In this document: positions 13,014-23,118 of the stretch, in pieces
Position numbering within the stretch: the first letter of the stretch is position 1
Layout: every line of letters begins with the position of its first letter
DNA from: Periconia sp. R9002
Taxonomy: Eukaryota; Ascomycota; Dothideomycetes; Pleosporales; Periconiaceae
DNA length: 50,615 nt
NCBI GenBank assembly: GCA_023627715.1
Contig: JAMAHW010000147.1
Location: 1 to 50,615 of the forward strand
Direction: 5' to 3'
Translations under genes and position numbers: made by a program
The notes under the pieces: generated by a model
Told to the model about the DNA's origin: nothing
What the model saw: only the letters and a program-made list of their open reading frames with translations
The model's database searches: none

Positions 13014-13165
13014 AGCTAGCTAGAGCTTTTTAGATTAGGATAATTTTTTAGCGTTTTCTATTATTTATCTATAAGAAATCTAAGATAAAAGAAATAAAGA
13101 AAAAACTATAGTTATAGTAGTAATAAAAAGAAATATTTTTAAAAAGGACTAATTACTCTAGTATA
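13014..13165. repeat. Direct repeat copy 2, possible LTR of element B
   Basis: Matches 267-421 over about 150 bp in the same orientation, including a shared internal stretch around tctattatttatctataagaaatc. If it is the 5' LTR of minus-strand element B it lies in the right place, upstream of gag. No matching target-site duplication was found. Confidence 0.5.
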
Positions 13166-14231
13166 ATATATAGTAACTTATTAGTTACGTAATTAAGGCT
13201 TAGAGGTTAGTATTCTAGGTCTTTTTAATAAATCTATCTACTATTTAGCTTTTATTATTTAACTTTTATAACTTTTACTTTCTACTAACTATTACTAAAT
13301 TAATAATACTTTAGTAACTAGTAACCTAATATAAGTAGTTATTAACGCTATAAAGACTATACTAGGTTACTATATTACTTATTAATTAAGTAGTTAAATA
13401 TATAAGTATAGGCTTTCTACTACTATTCTTCTATAAGTTCTATTACTATTAAGACCTCTACTTACTACTAATAGCCTACTACTAGTAAAACTATCTAATA
13501 AACTAATAAGCTTAAATAACTAATTAATTAAAAAATATCTTCTAATTTATAAATATAGGCTTTTAATAACTTATTTACTATCTTTATTAATATTAAAATA
13601 ATATAAGAAAATATAATTTAGTACTTAGGTAGGCTATACTAAAATAGAAGTATACTATATATAGTAATAGGATCTAATTATAATTACTTCAAAGTGTATA
13701 TATACGTAAAGTATAAACTACTATTAATTTATATACTTTTAAAAAAGAAGGAGAAAGAGTATAAAATATTACTTATAAACTTTAAATTAAAATAAATAAA
13801 AGATAATCTATAAAAGAACTTAGTATACTTATATATCTTTAGCGTATAATTATAGTACTAGGTAATAGTTTAGTATAATAAAAAAAGCCTAGTTTTTATA
13901 TAAAAGTAGTTTATTTTTCTAAAAACTCTTTTATATAAAATATATTTAGAAAAACTATATAGTAAAGTAAAGAAAGAGTTTCTAGATAGGGCTAAAATAG
14001 AAAAGTATAAAGTATAGCTAAATTAAATATAGCGTATATAATTATATATTTAGAATTATTATTAAATATATTATAGGATTAATAATAGTATAGTAAAAGC
14101 TATAAAGTTAGATAATATAAATATAATTTAGTTTATTATAGTAGCTATAAGTGCTGTAAATAGAATAGAAAGAATATTAACTACTAGAGTAATAGCTCTA
14201 AGCCCTAGCAATTACTAGAAGGGTAAAGGAG
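13166..14231. mobile_element. Unidentified RIP-mutated repeat, LINE-like end
   Basis: An AT-rich, stop-filled sequence unlike elements A and B. Plus-strand frames show long Lys/Asn/Tyr/Ile-rich runs but no motif I can name. It leads straight into the tandem-repeat and poly-A tail at 14232-14302, which suggests the 3' part of a plus-strand non-LTR retrotransposon. The left boundary is arbitrary and the class is an inference from the tail only. Confidence 0.4.
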
Positions 14232-14302
14232 TTATAGTAAAATAGTAAAATAGTAAAATAGTAAAATAGCAAAATAGCAAAAAAAAAAAAAAAAAAAAAA
14301 TA
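14232..14302 (+). repeat. 8-bp tandem repeat followed by poly-A tail
   Basis: The unit agtaaaat is repeated about four times, then appears twice as agcaaaat, followed by a run of more than 20 A and taac. Short tandem repeats followed by A runs are typical 3' tails of LINE-type elements. The end of this tail is also the abrupt edge of the RIP-mutated block. Confidence 0.65.
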
Positions 14303-15056
14303 ACAAATAATTCTTCTAAACAATTTACTTCTTATAGCGATCTTTTTCTGTAGATGTATAGTGGTGGTTAGACACTTGGATCGGGTAGATGAAGAGAGAG
14401 ATTGAGAAGGTGTTTATATAGTTGTCCTGGAGGATGTGAATACTGCTTTTTTTTTGTGATTAGTTTAAAAGGCTGCTGGCTGCTATTAATACTGCTACTG
14501 CTTGTCAGAGTTTACAGATATTGAAAGAAGAGGATGTATTGTTACATGGCGATATAGTTGCTTATGGTATCGACACCGGCAATTGTTGGTAGAAGCATCT
14601 AGGTTGTAGACGTGCGCAGTAGCAAACATAAACTCCGGTTTAGTGTTTGCAATTGTCACTTTGGATAAACATATTTGCAACTACAAACACAAGCTCCTAG
14701 TCAGTCATTGTTACCGGAACTTTGGACATGTACAGGCAATCAAACAACAAACACAAACTCTGGATTAGTCTTTATTCGGCGTCACCTTGGACGCAAATCA
14801 TCAAGTGTATTGGTATCTGTATGATTTGGTGAAAACACGGAATTCTTTGTTTAGATACCGGTCTTGGATTGTTTGCCTGTGGATGTTGTCAATCGACAAT
14901 GTCTCAGCCTCATGTCTGCGGTCTGGGATCACACAATCAAGTCTGGATCCTTCAAATAGGACACTGATCGCCACTTCAACTTCTTTCGATTTTTTCAACC
15001 ACCACATCCACAAACACACATTTCACGATACTCAAAATCACTCCACATTTATCTCA
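14303..15056. other. Spacer and 5' flank of the small gene at 15057
   Basis: Ordinary-composition DNA starting right after the repeat block. Around 14590-14770 there are loosely repeated phrases (acaaacacaaactc and agcaaacataaactcc, each before a ggttt/ggatt-like sequence), resembling diverged short tandem copies. An in-frame extension of the next ORF reaches 14787 but no signal supports it. No other gene is seen. Confidence 0.5.
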
Positions 15057-15590
15057 ATGGATCATAATCCGGCATCCAAAAGCAGCAGCAATGCTGCCAA
15101 GAATCTCGGCGGTACTCAATCCATTCGTCAAGATTTCAACAAAGCAAGCTCCACGCCCAAGTTGCTCTCAGTATTTACGAGCACATTACCTTCCAATGAA
15201 AACGAAGATGCAATTCCGGCTTTGTTTATTCGGCGATCTGGCAACAATATGAGAAATAAACAAACCATGGAAGACCTGGAATCTGAAAGCCGCCATCGTA
15301 GAATCCAAAGCGGCAGCAATGCCACTATGGAGACACCAACCGAAAATCCCGATACATGCGTCCGATTCTGGGTAACCCCACAGCGGCGGCTGGAGAAGGA
15401 TAAAGGACCATCCGGTGTTTGCGTCTTCCACCAGGAAGGCTTACTGAGGGAGCATGACCGCCGACAGTTTGAACAATTCTGCTCCAATTTCCAGCTTACA
15501 AATGACCCCAATCTCACGCCAAAGGAGTTGTTTAATGACTGGGTGGGCCGGTTGCGAGCGGACCCTCAATTTCGCGCTTTCCTTCAGTGA
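15057..15590 (+). CDS. Small hypothetical protein (177 aa)
   Basis: The ATG at 15057 lies in a good context (ctcaATGg) after a CA-rich leader and opens 177 codons without intron. The frame stays open upstream to a second ATG at 14787 (267 aa), but that extension is odd in composition and I prefer the downstream start. The first 110 residues are Ser/Asn/Arg-rich and probably disordered. The C-terminal 70 residues look folded, with CVRFWVTPQRRLEKDKG, then a Phe/Gln-rich segment and KELFNDWVGRLRADPQFRAFL, perhaps two helices. There is no signal peptide or membrane segment. I do not recognise the family. It lies within 1.3 kb of the repeat block, where lineage-specific genes are common, so an orphan or effector-type gene is possible but unproven. 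Confidence 0.5.
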   Translation: MDHNPASKSSSNAAKNLGGTQSIRQDFNKASSTPKLLSVFTSTLPSNENEDAIPALFIRRSGNNMRNKQTMEDLESESRHRRIQSGSNATMETPTENPDTCVRFWVTPQRRLEKDKGPSGVCVFHQEGLLREHDRRQFEQFCSNFQLTNDPNLTPKELFNDWVGRLRADPQFRAFLQ

Positions 15591-16140
15591 CGAGTTGTGG
15601 CGACAACTTCTCTATGCAAATGCGGGGAAGGACAAGAGCGTTGGGGGACGTTTACTGTGTATCTCTTTCTCGGTTTTATAGGTTTGTCCCGAGGTGGTGG
15701 TTGAAGATGGGAGGAGGGGCAGACGCGCTTTGTCTTTGATCCTTCTTTTCTTTATGTTGATTCGATACCGTGGTCGATGGCGGGTCGAGCTATTGATTTA
15801 CCCTTGCATTCTTTTTCTTTCTTCTCGCTCATTTTCATTGTGCTACTCGGATGCGGTCGTTGAAGTCAGAAAGGCCGAGGCCTCCATCTGACATCATTTT
15901 CTCTTCCCTTCCTTTGCACCCTTTCGCCATGTTGTCCGCGCTCATGTACTTTAAAAAATCCGAAAACAGAGCTTTCAGCATGATTTCGCACGTTATCTCC
16001 TCCCCATACACCTGTTCTTTGTGATTACAAAGGTTGAGTTGATCGAGGCATGTCTGCACACCAGCGTATATAAACTACATCAATTCCGGTGCAGGGTTTC
16101 TTTCCGCTACCATACTTGAATCAATCCGCAAATTCCAGCC

Positions 16141-17265
16141 ATGAATGAAAACTTCAAAAAAATCCAGGCGGAGCTCTGGGGCACTCATGATAAGTTCGAG
16201 ATTATAACGAAAAGCAATGATGATGGTCCAGCTCCGTTTTGGACAGAGTACACCAAGATGGAATTCCCCTACACTACTACCTCTGAGCTGCCTAGTCCAC
16301 TGCCAACTCTCAAAGAGATTAGCGAGGCCGGGAACACCGAGAATGACTTGTCCAAAAATACCCCAAGCTTTAGCTTGGTAGTCAGGGTTCGCGACTACGC
16401 GATCAAGGTGGGGAACAGCGACGCTCTCCTTGAGGTAACTATGTCTCTTCACCTTTTCTTCCCATATAGTTTCAGAATAAAACATTGACTATGCGATCTC
16501 TCGCTTTAGGAAGCGGAGAACATGCTGTACCTCGAGAAGCACTGCCCTGACCTCAAGATGCCGAAAGTATACGCGGTGTACGTGCACAAATACCTCTTTT
16601 TGGTCACTGCATACGTCGACGGTCCATCTCTATACCCACATATCTGGAAAACGGTGCCTGAGAAGGCCAAAAACAACGTGCTGCGCAAGGTTGGTGAGCA
16701 AGTACGATTATTAAGAGCGGTGCCACCTCCAGAACCTCAATACTACGGTCGCATCGACGGCCAGCCTTTTAGGAGACACGATCATGTATATTTGCCGAGC
16801 CCACAAAGGGACAAAACCACCTCCTTCATCGGCCCCTTCTTTGAGCACAAGGATTTCGCGAAAGCAGTTTGGGAGGCTGGGATGCGATGTGCGACCAATC
16901 AAGTACAAGATGATTTCGACCCGATCACGAAGCTACATCTCGAACACTACGATGAGATCATGGCTCGTGCAACAGGTCTGAATGCTGTTTTAATGCACGA
17001 TGATTTACAGATGCACAATGTGATCCTCATATCCAACCCGGATGACCCCGAAGATCCCGATATTTGCATAATCGACTGGGCCACTCTCGTATGGTTGCCA
17101 GCCTACATGCAGACGGTCAGATCTTATGTCAAATTCAGCCCTCCTCTTGGACCTAAGGATAGTCAAATCTACCTTTACGAGACTCTCAAGGGCCAGGAAA
17201 GCGCTCATTTGGACACTGCTTATTTCATGAAGGACTTTGTTAGGAACACATATATCACTGGGTAG
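16141..17265 (+). CDS. APH-family phosphotransferase (kinase-like)
   Basis: Two exons, 16141-16434 and 16510-17265, joined over a 75-nt GT-AG intron in phase 0, give 349 aa. The N-lobe has RVRDYAIKVG, with the ATP-binding Lys position, then an EAENMLYLEKHCP helix and a VYAVY strand, as in fungal aminoglycoside phosphotransferase/choline-kinase-like proteins. The C-lobe has the catalytic loop HDDLQMHN (about 261-268, the family's HxDxxxxN motif) and CIIDWA (about 284), the metal-binding Asp. The family transfers phosphate to small molecules, and in fungi most members have unknown substrates. The protein seems complete in length. The next gene downstream is a second kinase of this superfamily but of another subgroup. 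Function beyond kinase fold is inference. Confidence 0.85.
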
Positions 17266-18635
17266 AAGGAGAACGTTGCAGGTCTGGATTCGTTTGAAAT
17301 GTATCTAATTCAAGTTGTGTGTAGGTATTTCGCAGTTGGCTCTTTGACTTTTCTTTCTTGTGGTTTGATACAGTGATCTATTTTCCTTAGGGTAGTAGTG
17401 CATAGATAGATGTAAATGCTGTAAGCAGTAAAGGAGATGAGTGCGCGGGGGATACAATATGAGGTGCGTTCTGCTGTGAAGCATGATTTGATCCCGTCGC
17501 ATACTACAAAGAGCGACCAACGCCAGGGGGCGGGGGGGGGGGGCGCGCGGGGGCCCNNNNNNNNNNACGCCAGCCCCCTTTCCCCCCCCCCCCCCCCTCC
17601 CCCCCAACTCTTCCCGCTCTTCACCTTTCTTCAACTTTTATAGTAGTAATCACCCACTAAGTTTTCCTTTCTTCTGTGCATCTATCAGGCCTCACAAAGG
17701 TTTTCCACCTTCCACTCACCACAAAAAGCACCCTACTCTTTCTCTCGTACACCGAAATAAACCAGGATGCTGAGCAGAGAACAACTAAATCCGGCTGCTA
17801 CGTAGATTTCCCGAGAAAAATGTTATAGCTAACACTGTAAAGAACTTTTTCTTGGATGTCCCTATAGGTTGAACTCCAGGTACAGTCATTTGTTACTGAG
17901 ACACCACGTGGTGTGGCTTATCGAGACACTGATAATGTACTGTAACCACTCTAGATACATTTAACTAACTTTGTACCCGCGATATAGGTGTACTAAATTA
18001 ATATCTAGAAGTCAAATGGTTATGTAGTAAAACAGTAGACAGTGAATGGCTATCAAGGTAGGTGCTGGGCAGACTTCACATACATGTATGTGCATAAGAG
18101 AGAGCTTTTCCCATAATCTCCATGGATTTCAATAAAAAAATTATTCTTAACAATTTTCGCAAAGACGCTAGCAGATTTATGTATTACTTTGATTTCACAT
18201 GTATGCACGTCTACGGCCAGGACGTTTCTGTGAATGATCGCTAGTGGGTGATGTCGCCAGCAACTACAACGCCAATGCTACGAAATATATTTCTGGTTGA
18301 TTGATTATGAGTAGGGTGAGTAAAAACCATTTCTATATAAGCTTTGGCCCAAAACGCTATAGTTTTCATGATATTTGATCAAAAGTAGCTTAAAGAAATC
18401 CGATTGGGATAATTGCGACGTTGACCTTTGGGGGTCTCGTCTCCGCTTCACACTGATTTTACTGCCAAGGCTAAATCTGCAATCCACCTAAAGCTGCTGC
18501 CTACATCAATACTTCTTGCTCCAAACGTCTCACAAGCAGCAATTCTTCCCAATTGAAAATCACAACCATCTTTCTTAATCTCTGTTCTTTCCTTTGCTAA
18601 GTTACTCTACTTGTACCTTCGGGCCAGGAAATTCG
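17266..18635. other. Spacer with sequencing gap and palindromes
   Basis: About 1.37 kb between the two kinase genes. It contains G and C homopolymers around a run of N (17557-17566), a perfect 14-bp palindrome at 17901-17914 (acaccacgtggtgt, with a central CACGTG) and a perfect 16-bp palindrome at 18077-18092 (cacatacatgtatgtg). The last 100 bp before 18636 are the CT-rich leader of the next gene. No coding region is recognised. Confidence 0.6.
17557..17566. other. Assembly gap (10 N) in G/C homopolymers
   Basis: Ten N lie between a G-rich run on the left and a C-rich run on the right. The heptamer acgccag occurs on both sides (17519 and 17567), so the two flanks may be overlapping reads of one locus placed next to each other. 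The true sequence and length are unknown. Confidence 0.95.
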
Positions 18636-20510
18636 ATGAGTCGTACCATTGTAAGCAGGGCAGTGAGGGTAAGGCCTAATCTCCTCTGCATGCAGTCCAC
18701 ATTCCAAACTTCAAATTTTCCATTTCGGAACATAGTCAGCCGATCCTTTTTTGGTTGTGCGATATGCAGTTCCTCAAAACAGATGATGAGAGCACCCATA
18801 GATCGTAAGCGCCTTTCTCGTAGCCCTCCTTTTCCATCAAAGCACCGTGGCTCTAATGCGGATGCAGATCTTGATCCGTACACTTATACTAGTGGCCGAT
18901 GGCTTAGTTGTGATGAATTGGAGCGAGAATCACGCCTCATACGGTTTGATTTTGACGTTCTATGTCGTAGAATCATAGAGCTATGCCCTGGTGCACACTC
19001 CATCATCTCGTACGACAAACTAGAAGGCGGCTTCAACAGAGTATTCGTGTTCCAAACTGACAGCGCAAAACGCATCGTCGCGAGATTACCCTTTGCACTG
19101 GCAGGGCCATCAAGGTTGACAACCAGCTCCGAAGTTGCGACAATCAAATATCGTACGTGATGCACAAATGTAATGAGTCGAAAAAAAAAGAAACTCAGCG
19201 ACTGACCGTTATGCATCTTTTTAGTGCAAGCCAAAACCAGCATCCCCATTCCGAAAATTCTTGACTGGAGCGACGACGCCTCCAACGCCATTGGGAGCGA
19301 ATATATTATCATGGAACATGCCGCTGGGATCCCGTTACATCACAAATGGCCCACTATGGATGTGAGCGATCAAATCCGGTGCATTGACACTATCTGTCAA
19401 AAACTCAAAGAGGTCGTCAACCTCGAGTTGCCAGGCTATGGGAGCTTGTACTTTTCCGACACGACGTATATCGCCAACTCCAAGCTACTGTTAGACCCGG
19501 AATTCTGCATCGGTCCGCACTGTGGAAGTATGTATTGGAACTGCAATGCAAAGCAGCCTAGATATTATCACAGTGTCAAGCCAAACCAGGGACCATGTGA
19601 GTTTGACTATGTACCCTCAAGCAAAAAGCGAAACTAAGCAAGATCTCCAGGGCCTCAATTTGCCGCATACTGCGACGGTCTCATCGATACCGGACTTTCC
19701 CGAATCCCACCAGCTGAAGGCATCATGAAACGACCACGTTATCATGGATCTATCCAAGCCCACCATGAGCTGCTCAGTTACGGCCGCGCTGTACTAAAGG
19801 AGATGGCCAAAGATCCCCGAATACAAAGTGCTGCTGGTCCCGTTCTGTTCCACCCTGACCTGCACAAACGAAACATATTCGTCTCCGAGGATGATCCTAC
19901 CGTTGTCACGGCTATTATCGACTGGCAATCAACTAGCATCGAGCCAGCATTTTGGTACGCAGACGAAATACCAGACTTTGCACAACCTGCACCAAATCCC
20001 TCCTCCGAAGATCAACTCGACCCTAACAGCGAAGCCTGCGCAAAGGCATACAACATCTGCACCCAATTCCTCCCCCCCAACCTCTCAAACCCTCGCTTAA
20101 TGAACGAAGCCTTCTTCCGACCTTTCCGATACTCCCACCGGACCTGGGAAGACGGCGCCGTTGCGTTTCGCGAGGAGCTGATCCAGACCTCACAACGCTG
20201 GAACGAGCTTGGCCTTGCGGGATCGTGTCCGTTTCCTTTACCCAGCTCCGACGAAATCGCCGCTCATCAGAAAGACTACCGACTTTTTGAGGCGGCACAG
20301 CAACTGAGACATGGTTTGTCGGATCTGCTCGGTACGGCATCGGACGGCTGGGTCCCGACGGAACACTGGGAAGCGACACAGTCTGCGCACGAGGAACTTT
20401 TTGTGGGAATGCTAAGGGAGGTGCTGGGGAATGAGATGCCCGACGAGGATGAGCCGGTTAGGGATGAAGTGGATCTGAGTGAGATTTGGCCGTTCGAGCT
20501 CAAGGAGTGA
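18636..20510 (+). CDS. AIM9-like APH-family protein, probably mitochondrial
   Basis: Three exons, 18636-19152, 19225-19596 and 19651-20510, with introns of 72 and 54 nt, both phase 1; the last intron has a ctaa branch site. Together they encode 582 aa. The ATG at 18636 is the first in frame; residues 1-60 are rich in Arg/Ser and poor in acids (MSRTIVSRAVRVRPN...), like a mitochondrial presequence. The kinase-like core has RIVARLPF (Lys-strand region), SEYIIMEHAAGIPL, the catalytic loop HPDLHKRNIF (about 363-372) and AIIDWQST (about 385). A CIGPHCG segment and a YYH-containing insert lie between lobes. This layout matches the fungal AIM9/FMP29-type phosphotransferase group, whose yeast member affects mitochondrial inheritance. 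Substrate unknown. Confidence 0.88.
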
Positions 20511-22439
20511 ATGTGTGTATTTACTTATCTACACAGAAGCAACTAGGGGTTGAAGTCAGAGGGTAAAGACTATCGCCAACCTTTCCTGTACATTCAGGAG
20601 GGCACTCACTCGGCTCCTACCTGCCCAAACCCACCCAAGGACGCCAGATCCAGCAGAATGCTGCTCATCAGGTCAAAGAGGAAGATGGTGCGTACATGCA
20701 TATACCCCCAAAACAAAACAAACCAAAAAAAAAAAAACATCTTGGAAGAAAAACAAAAGGAAAACAAACATACCTATTCCTCCCACGACAAACAACACTC
20801 AATCACAAACCTTCCCACCCCATCGCCATCATCACACCATCATCACACCATCCAAACACAACACCTACATACCCACCTATTCTACCCACCCATCCTAATA
20901 CACTACACTCCAAATCAACAAGAACCCCCCGCACGCCTCCAAAAATTTCATACACCAACCAACACTTCCACCTCCATGACCTCCCCCAACAACGATAAAC
21001 ATCTCACACACACACACAGATAAAATTATTAACCTCACACCCCCAAAGAAAATAAAACCTACAAGTTCTACTGCTACTACTAAACACTTTAAACCCCACC
21101 TTTTTTTTTCCAAGCAAAGAAGAAGAAAAAACATACCCCTCCATCGTCCACCATCTACGTTGGCAACGCTGCCAGCTGAGCTGAGCTGAGCTGTGATTGG
21201 TGGAAATTCTCTGTTGTATTTTTGTACTACGTACCTTATGTACAACGGACTATTACATTATACATTGATACTTATTAATCTTTTAGTTGTAGGGATGGAT
21301 GTGTTTAGAGGTAGGTAGTCACCTTGTATGGTTTTGTGGGTTCGGTGTGTAGGTATTGTATATAGTTGTTGGTAAGGGTGTATACATAGTAAATATGTAA
21401 GTAAGTATCTACTTTTTATTTCTCACGACAAAGGAAAAAATGGGAGGGAGATGTGTAATAAGTAGTTTGAGCTGTATGATGACGAAGATTGGAATAGACA
21501 GCAATCAAGGAAAAATCAAGTGTGAATGGGTTTCTGGACAGAGAGGACATGTTTGTACTTATCACCTGTGTGGATAGCCCATGTACCTGTGTACATATGT
21601 ACGTGTACACATGATGCATTTATATTTGTATACAATTAAATGTATGTATACAGGGGATACAGATACATGTGGAAGTGCGTACCGAGGTATACAGTACATG
21701 ACGTGTTTAGGTAGCATATTATTATAGATGGCCAAGGCAATTAATCCACTGGAGCAAAAAAGCAGGATGCGAGTTCCGAGAGGGATGGATGGGCTTGGTT
21801 TTTTTTCGTTTGTTGATGCGAAGGGGGATAAGAGATTGTCACGCGCACGCACGCGCTAGAGGGCGGGTAGCAGTGAATGTTTGTTGTTTGTTGGAAGATG
21901 GATGTATCTGTGATTGTGCGTAGTGAATGCGAGGCTATGTTTTGTTTGGGTTGAGCGGCGTATTTTTCTTTTTCTTCTTCGCCTTCTAATCTGTTTGTTT
22001 TTTGAGGTTATGCAAAAAAGGGAAATATATTGATGGATTTTGGGAGGGGAGAAAGGGGATGACAGCAGGAAAATGGATGGGGCGAAAAAAATCAAAAAAA
22101 TCTTGCTGATTGTCCGGAGAGGGCGGGTGCCATTGCATGAAGGAGTAAGATTGTGGAGAGTTGCACTGCAGCGAGAAAAAGGAGAGGAAGGCGAAAGTAG
22201 GTAATTGTGCGTATATGAACAAGGCGGTCAGAGGGTGGAAAGTATACCTATGCAGCCTGTGTAGTACATGTTGCAGTGGTGGTGGTGGTGAGAGGAGACG
22301 GCACGTGTTGGAAGAGATGGATACCCGTCCAGATGCAGTGAGTGCAGTGCAGTGCGGTATAGTATAGTATAGGTAGTATAGTTGGTTAGTAAATGAATGA
22401 ATAGAACAAGTTGGCAGAGTGTATTATATGTATGTGTAG
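20511..22439. other. Gene-poor spacer, low-complexity
   Basis: About 1.9 kb with A-rich and CA-rich tracts (20700-21050), four tandem agctg units at 21174-21193, and TG/TATAG-rich simple repeats (22330-22380). ORFs here are low-complexity and look spurious. One segment, 20578-20690, has protein-like sequence in one frame (reading GSYLPKPTQGRQIQQ) ending at a gtgcgt that could be a donor, but no continuation could be built. It may be an exon of an unrecognised gene or the 3' region of the preceding one. Confidence 0.4.
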
Positions 22440-23118
22440 AAGAAGTTGCCGAGTCGGTCAGCAAGCCCCCCACCCGACTCGTCCCTTCCCTGTCCTGCCT
22501 TGCCTTGCCTGCCTTGCCTTGCCCAGCCTCTCGCCATCGGCCATCCATCGCCTCTCTCCTCTCTTGCTAACCCCAACCCTTTAACACCACCACTCACATT
22601 TCCACCACCACCACCATCCTCCTCGGCACACACTGCGCGTGCTCCCTCTCCTCTCCTCGCCCGACTCGCTCGTTCCGCCGCCGTCGTTTGCCTCTTCGTT
22701 TTCGACCGTCCGAACCCGCCGCCCCCTTCTCCTGGCCGTGTCTCGTCTTCTTCGCCGCCTATTCTTCTGTCAGCGCGTGGCCTCCCCAGCCCTGCCGAGC
22801 GTCACCAACCCACCACCCGCCCACCCGCCCACGGCCAGGACACCCTTCTGTTGACCCATCCTCCATCTTCTCTGGCTGTTCATCACTTGTCCATGTGCTG
22901 TTAAACCTCACCTTCACGGCTGCGCGTTTCCGTCCCCTCGCGTCTCGCCGCCCTCCACCACCCCAACCCACTCCACCTGCCGATCCACGCTCATAGTGCC
23001 CCATCCATACTCTCCGCCTTTCGTCGGTGGTTGTGACAGATAGCAGAACGAAGCACCCTCCTTCGAATCTCTTCGCAAGGCCTGCTCCAAACATCTGCCA
23101 TCCGAGCCTTTGTACGCC
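22440..23118 (+). promoter_or_regulatory. Long CT-rich leader/promoter of CDC4
   Basis: About 680 bp rich in C and T (repeated tgcctt, ccaccacc) directly before the CDC4 start. CT-rich tracts are typical of fungal core promoters and leaders. By eye I find only one ATG in it, at 22893, opening the three-codon uORF listed separately. The proline-rich ORFs that cross it are by-products of the composition. Whether the whole stretch is transcribed is unknown. Confidence 0.5.
22893..22904 (+). promoter_or_regulatory. Minimal upstream ORF, Met-Cys-Cys-stop
   Basis: ATG TGC TGT TAA lies about 215 nt upstream of the CDC4 start and is the only ATG I see in the CT-rich leader. It is followed by reinitiation-competent spacing. 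A uORF this short could lower or condition translation; that is inference, since no transcript start is known. Confidence 0.4.

Larger units (their letters stand above)
1..14302. other. AT-rich RIP-mutated repeat block (left)
   Basis: The whole stretch is dominated by A/T with TpA very common and CpA/TpG almost missing; no long ORF survives although retrotransposon protein motifs can be read between stops. That is the pattern expected from repeat-induced point mutation (C to T in CpA on either strand), a process limited to filamentous ascomycetes. The block ends sharply at the poly-A near 14302, after which CA and TG dinucleotides return to normal frequency. It probably forms constitutive heterochromatin (inference). 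Confidence 0.93.

Noticed and set aside
14787..15056. Upstream extension of the small gene to an ATG at 14787
   Set aside because: In frame but Trp/Tyr/Cys-rich and unlike the rest, while the ATG at 15057 follows a typical CA-rich leader.
15128..15517. 129-codon minus-strand ORF
   Set aside because: Fully antisense to the better supported plus-strand gene and without any domain.
20550..21023. 157-codon plus-strand ORF after the AIM9-like gene
   Set aside because: Most of it is a Lys/Asn/Thr/His-rich translation of A- and CA-rich simple sequence and it lacks an ATG at its start; only the short segment at 20578-20690 is kept as a question.
22446..22904. Proline/serine-rich ORFs upstream of CDC4
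   Set aside because: They are produced by the CT-rich leader; no ATG other than the tiny uORF starts them.
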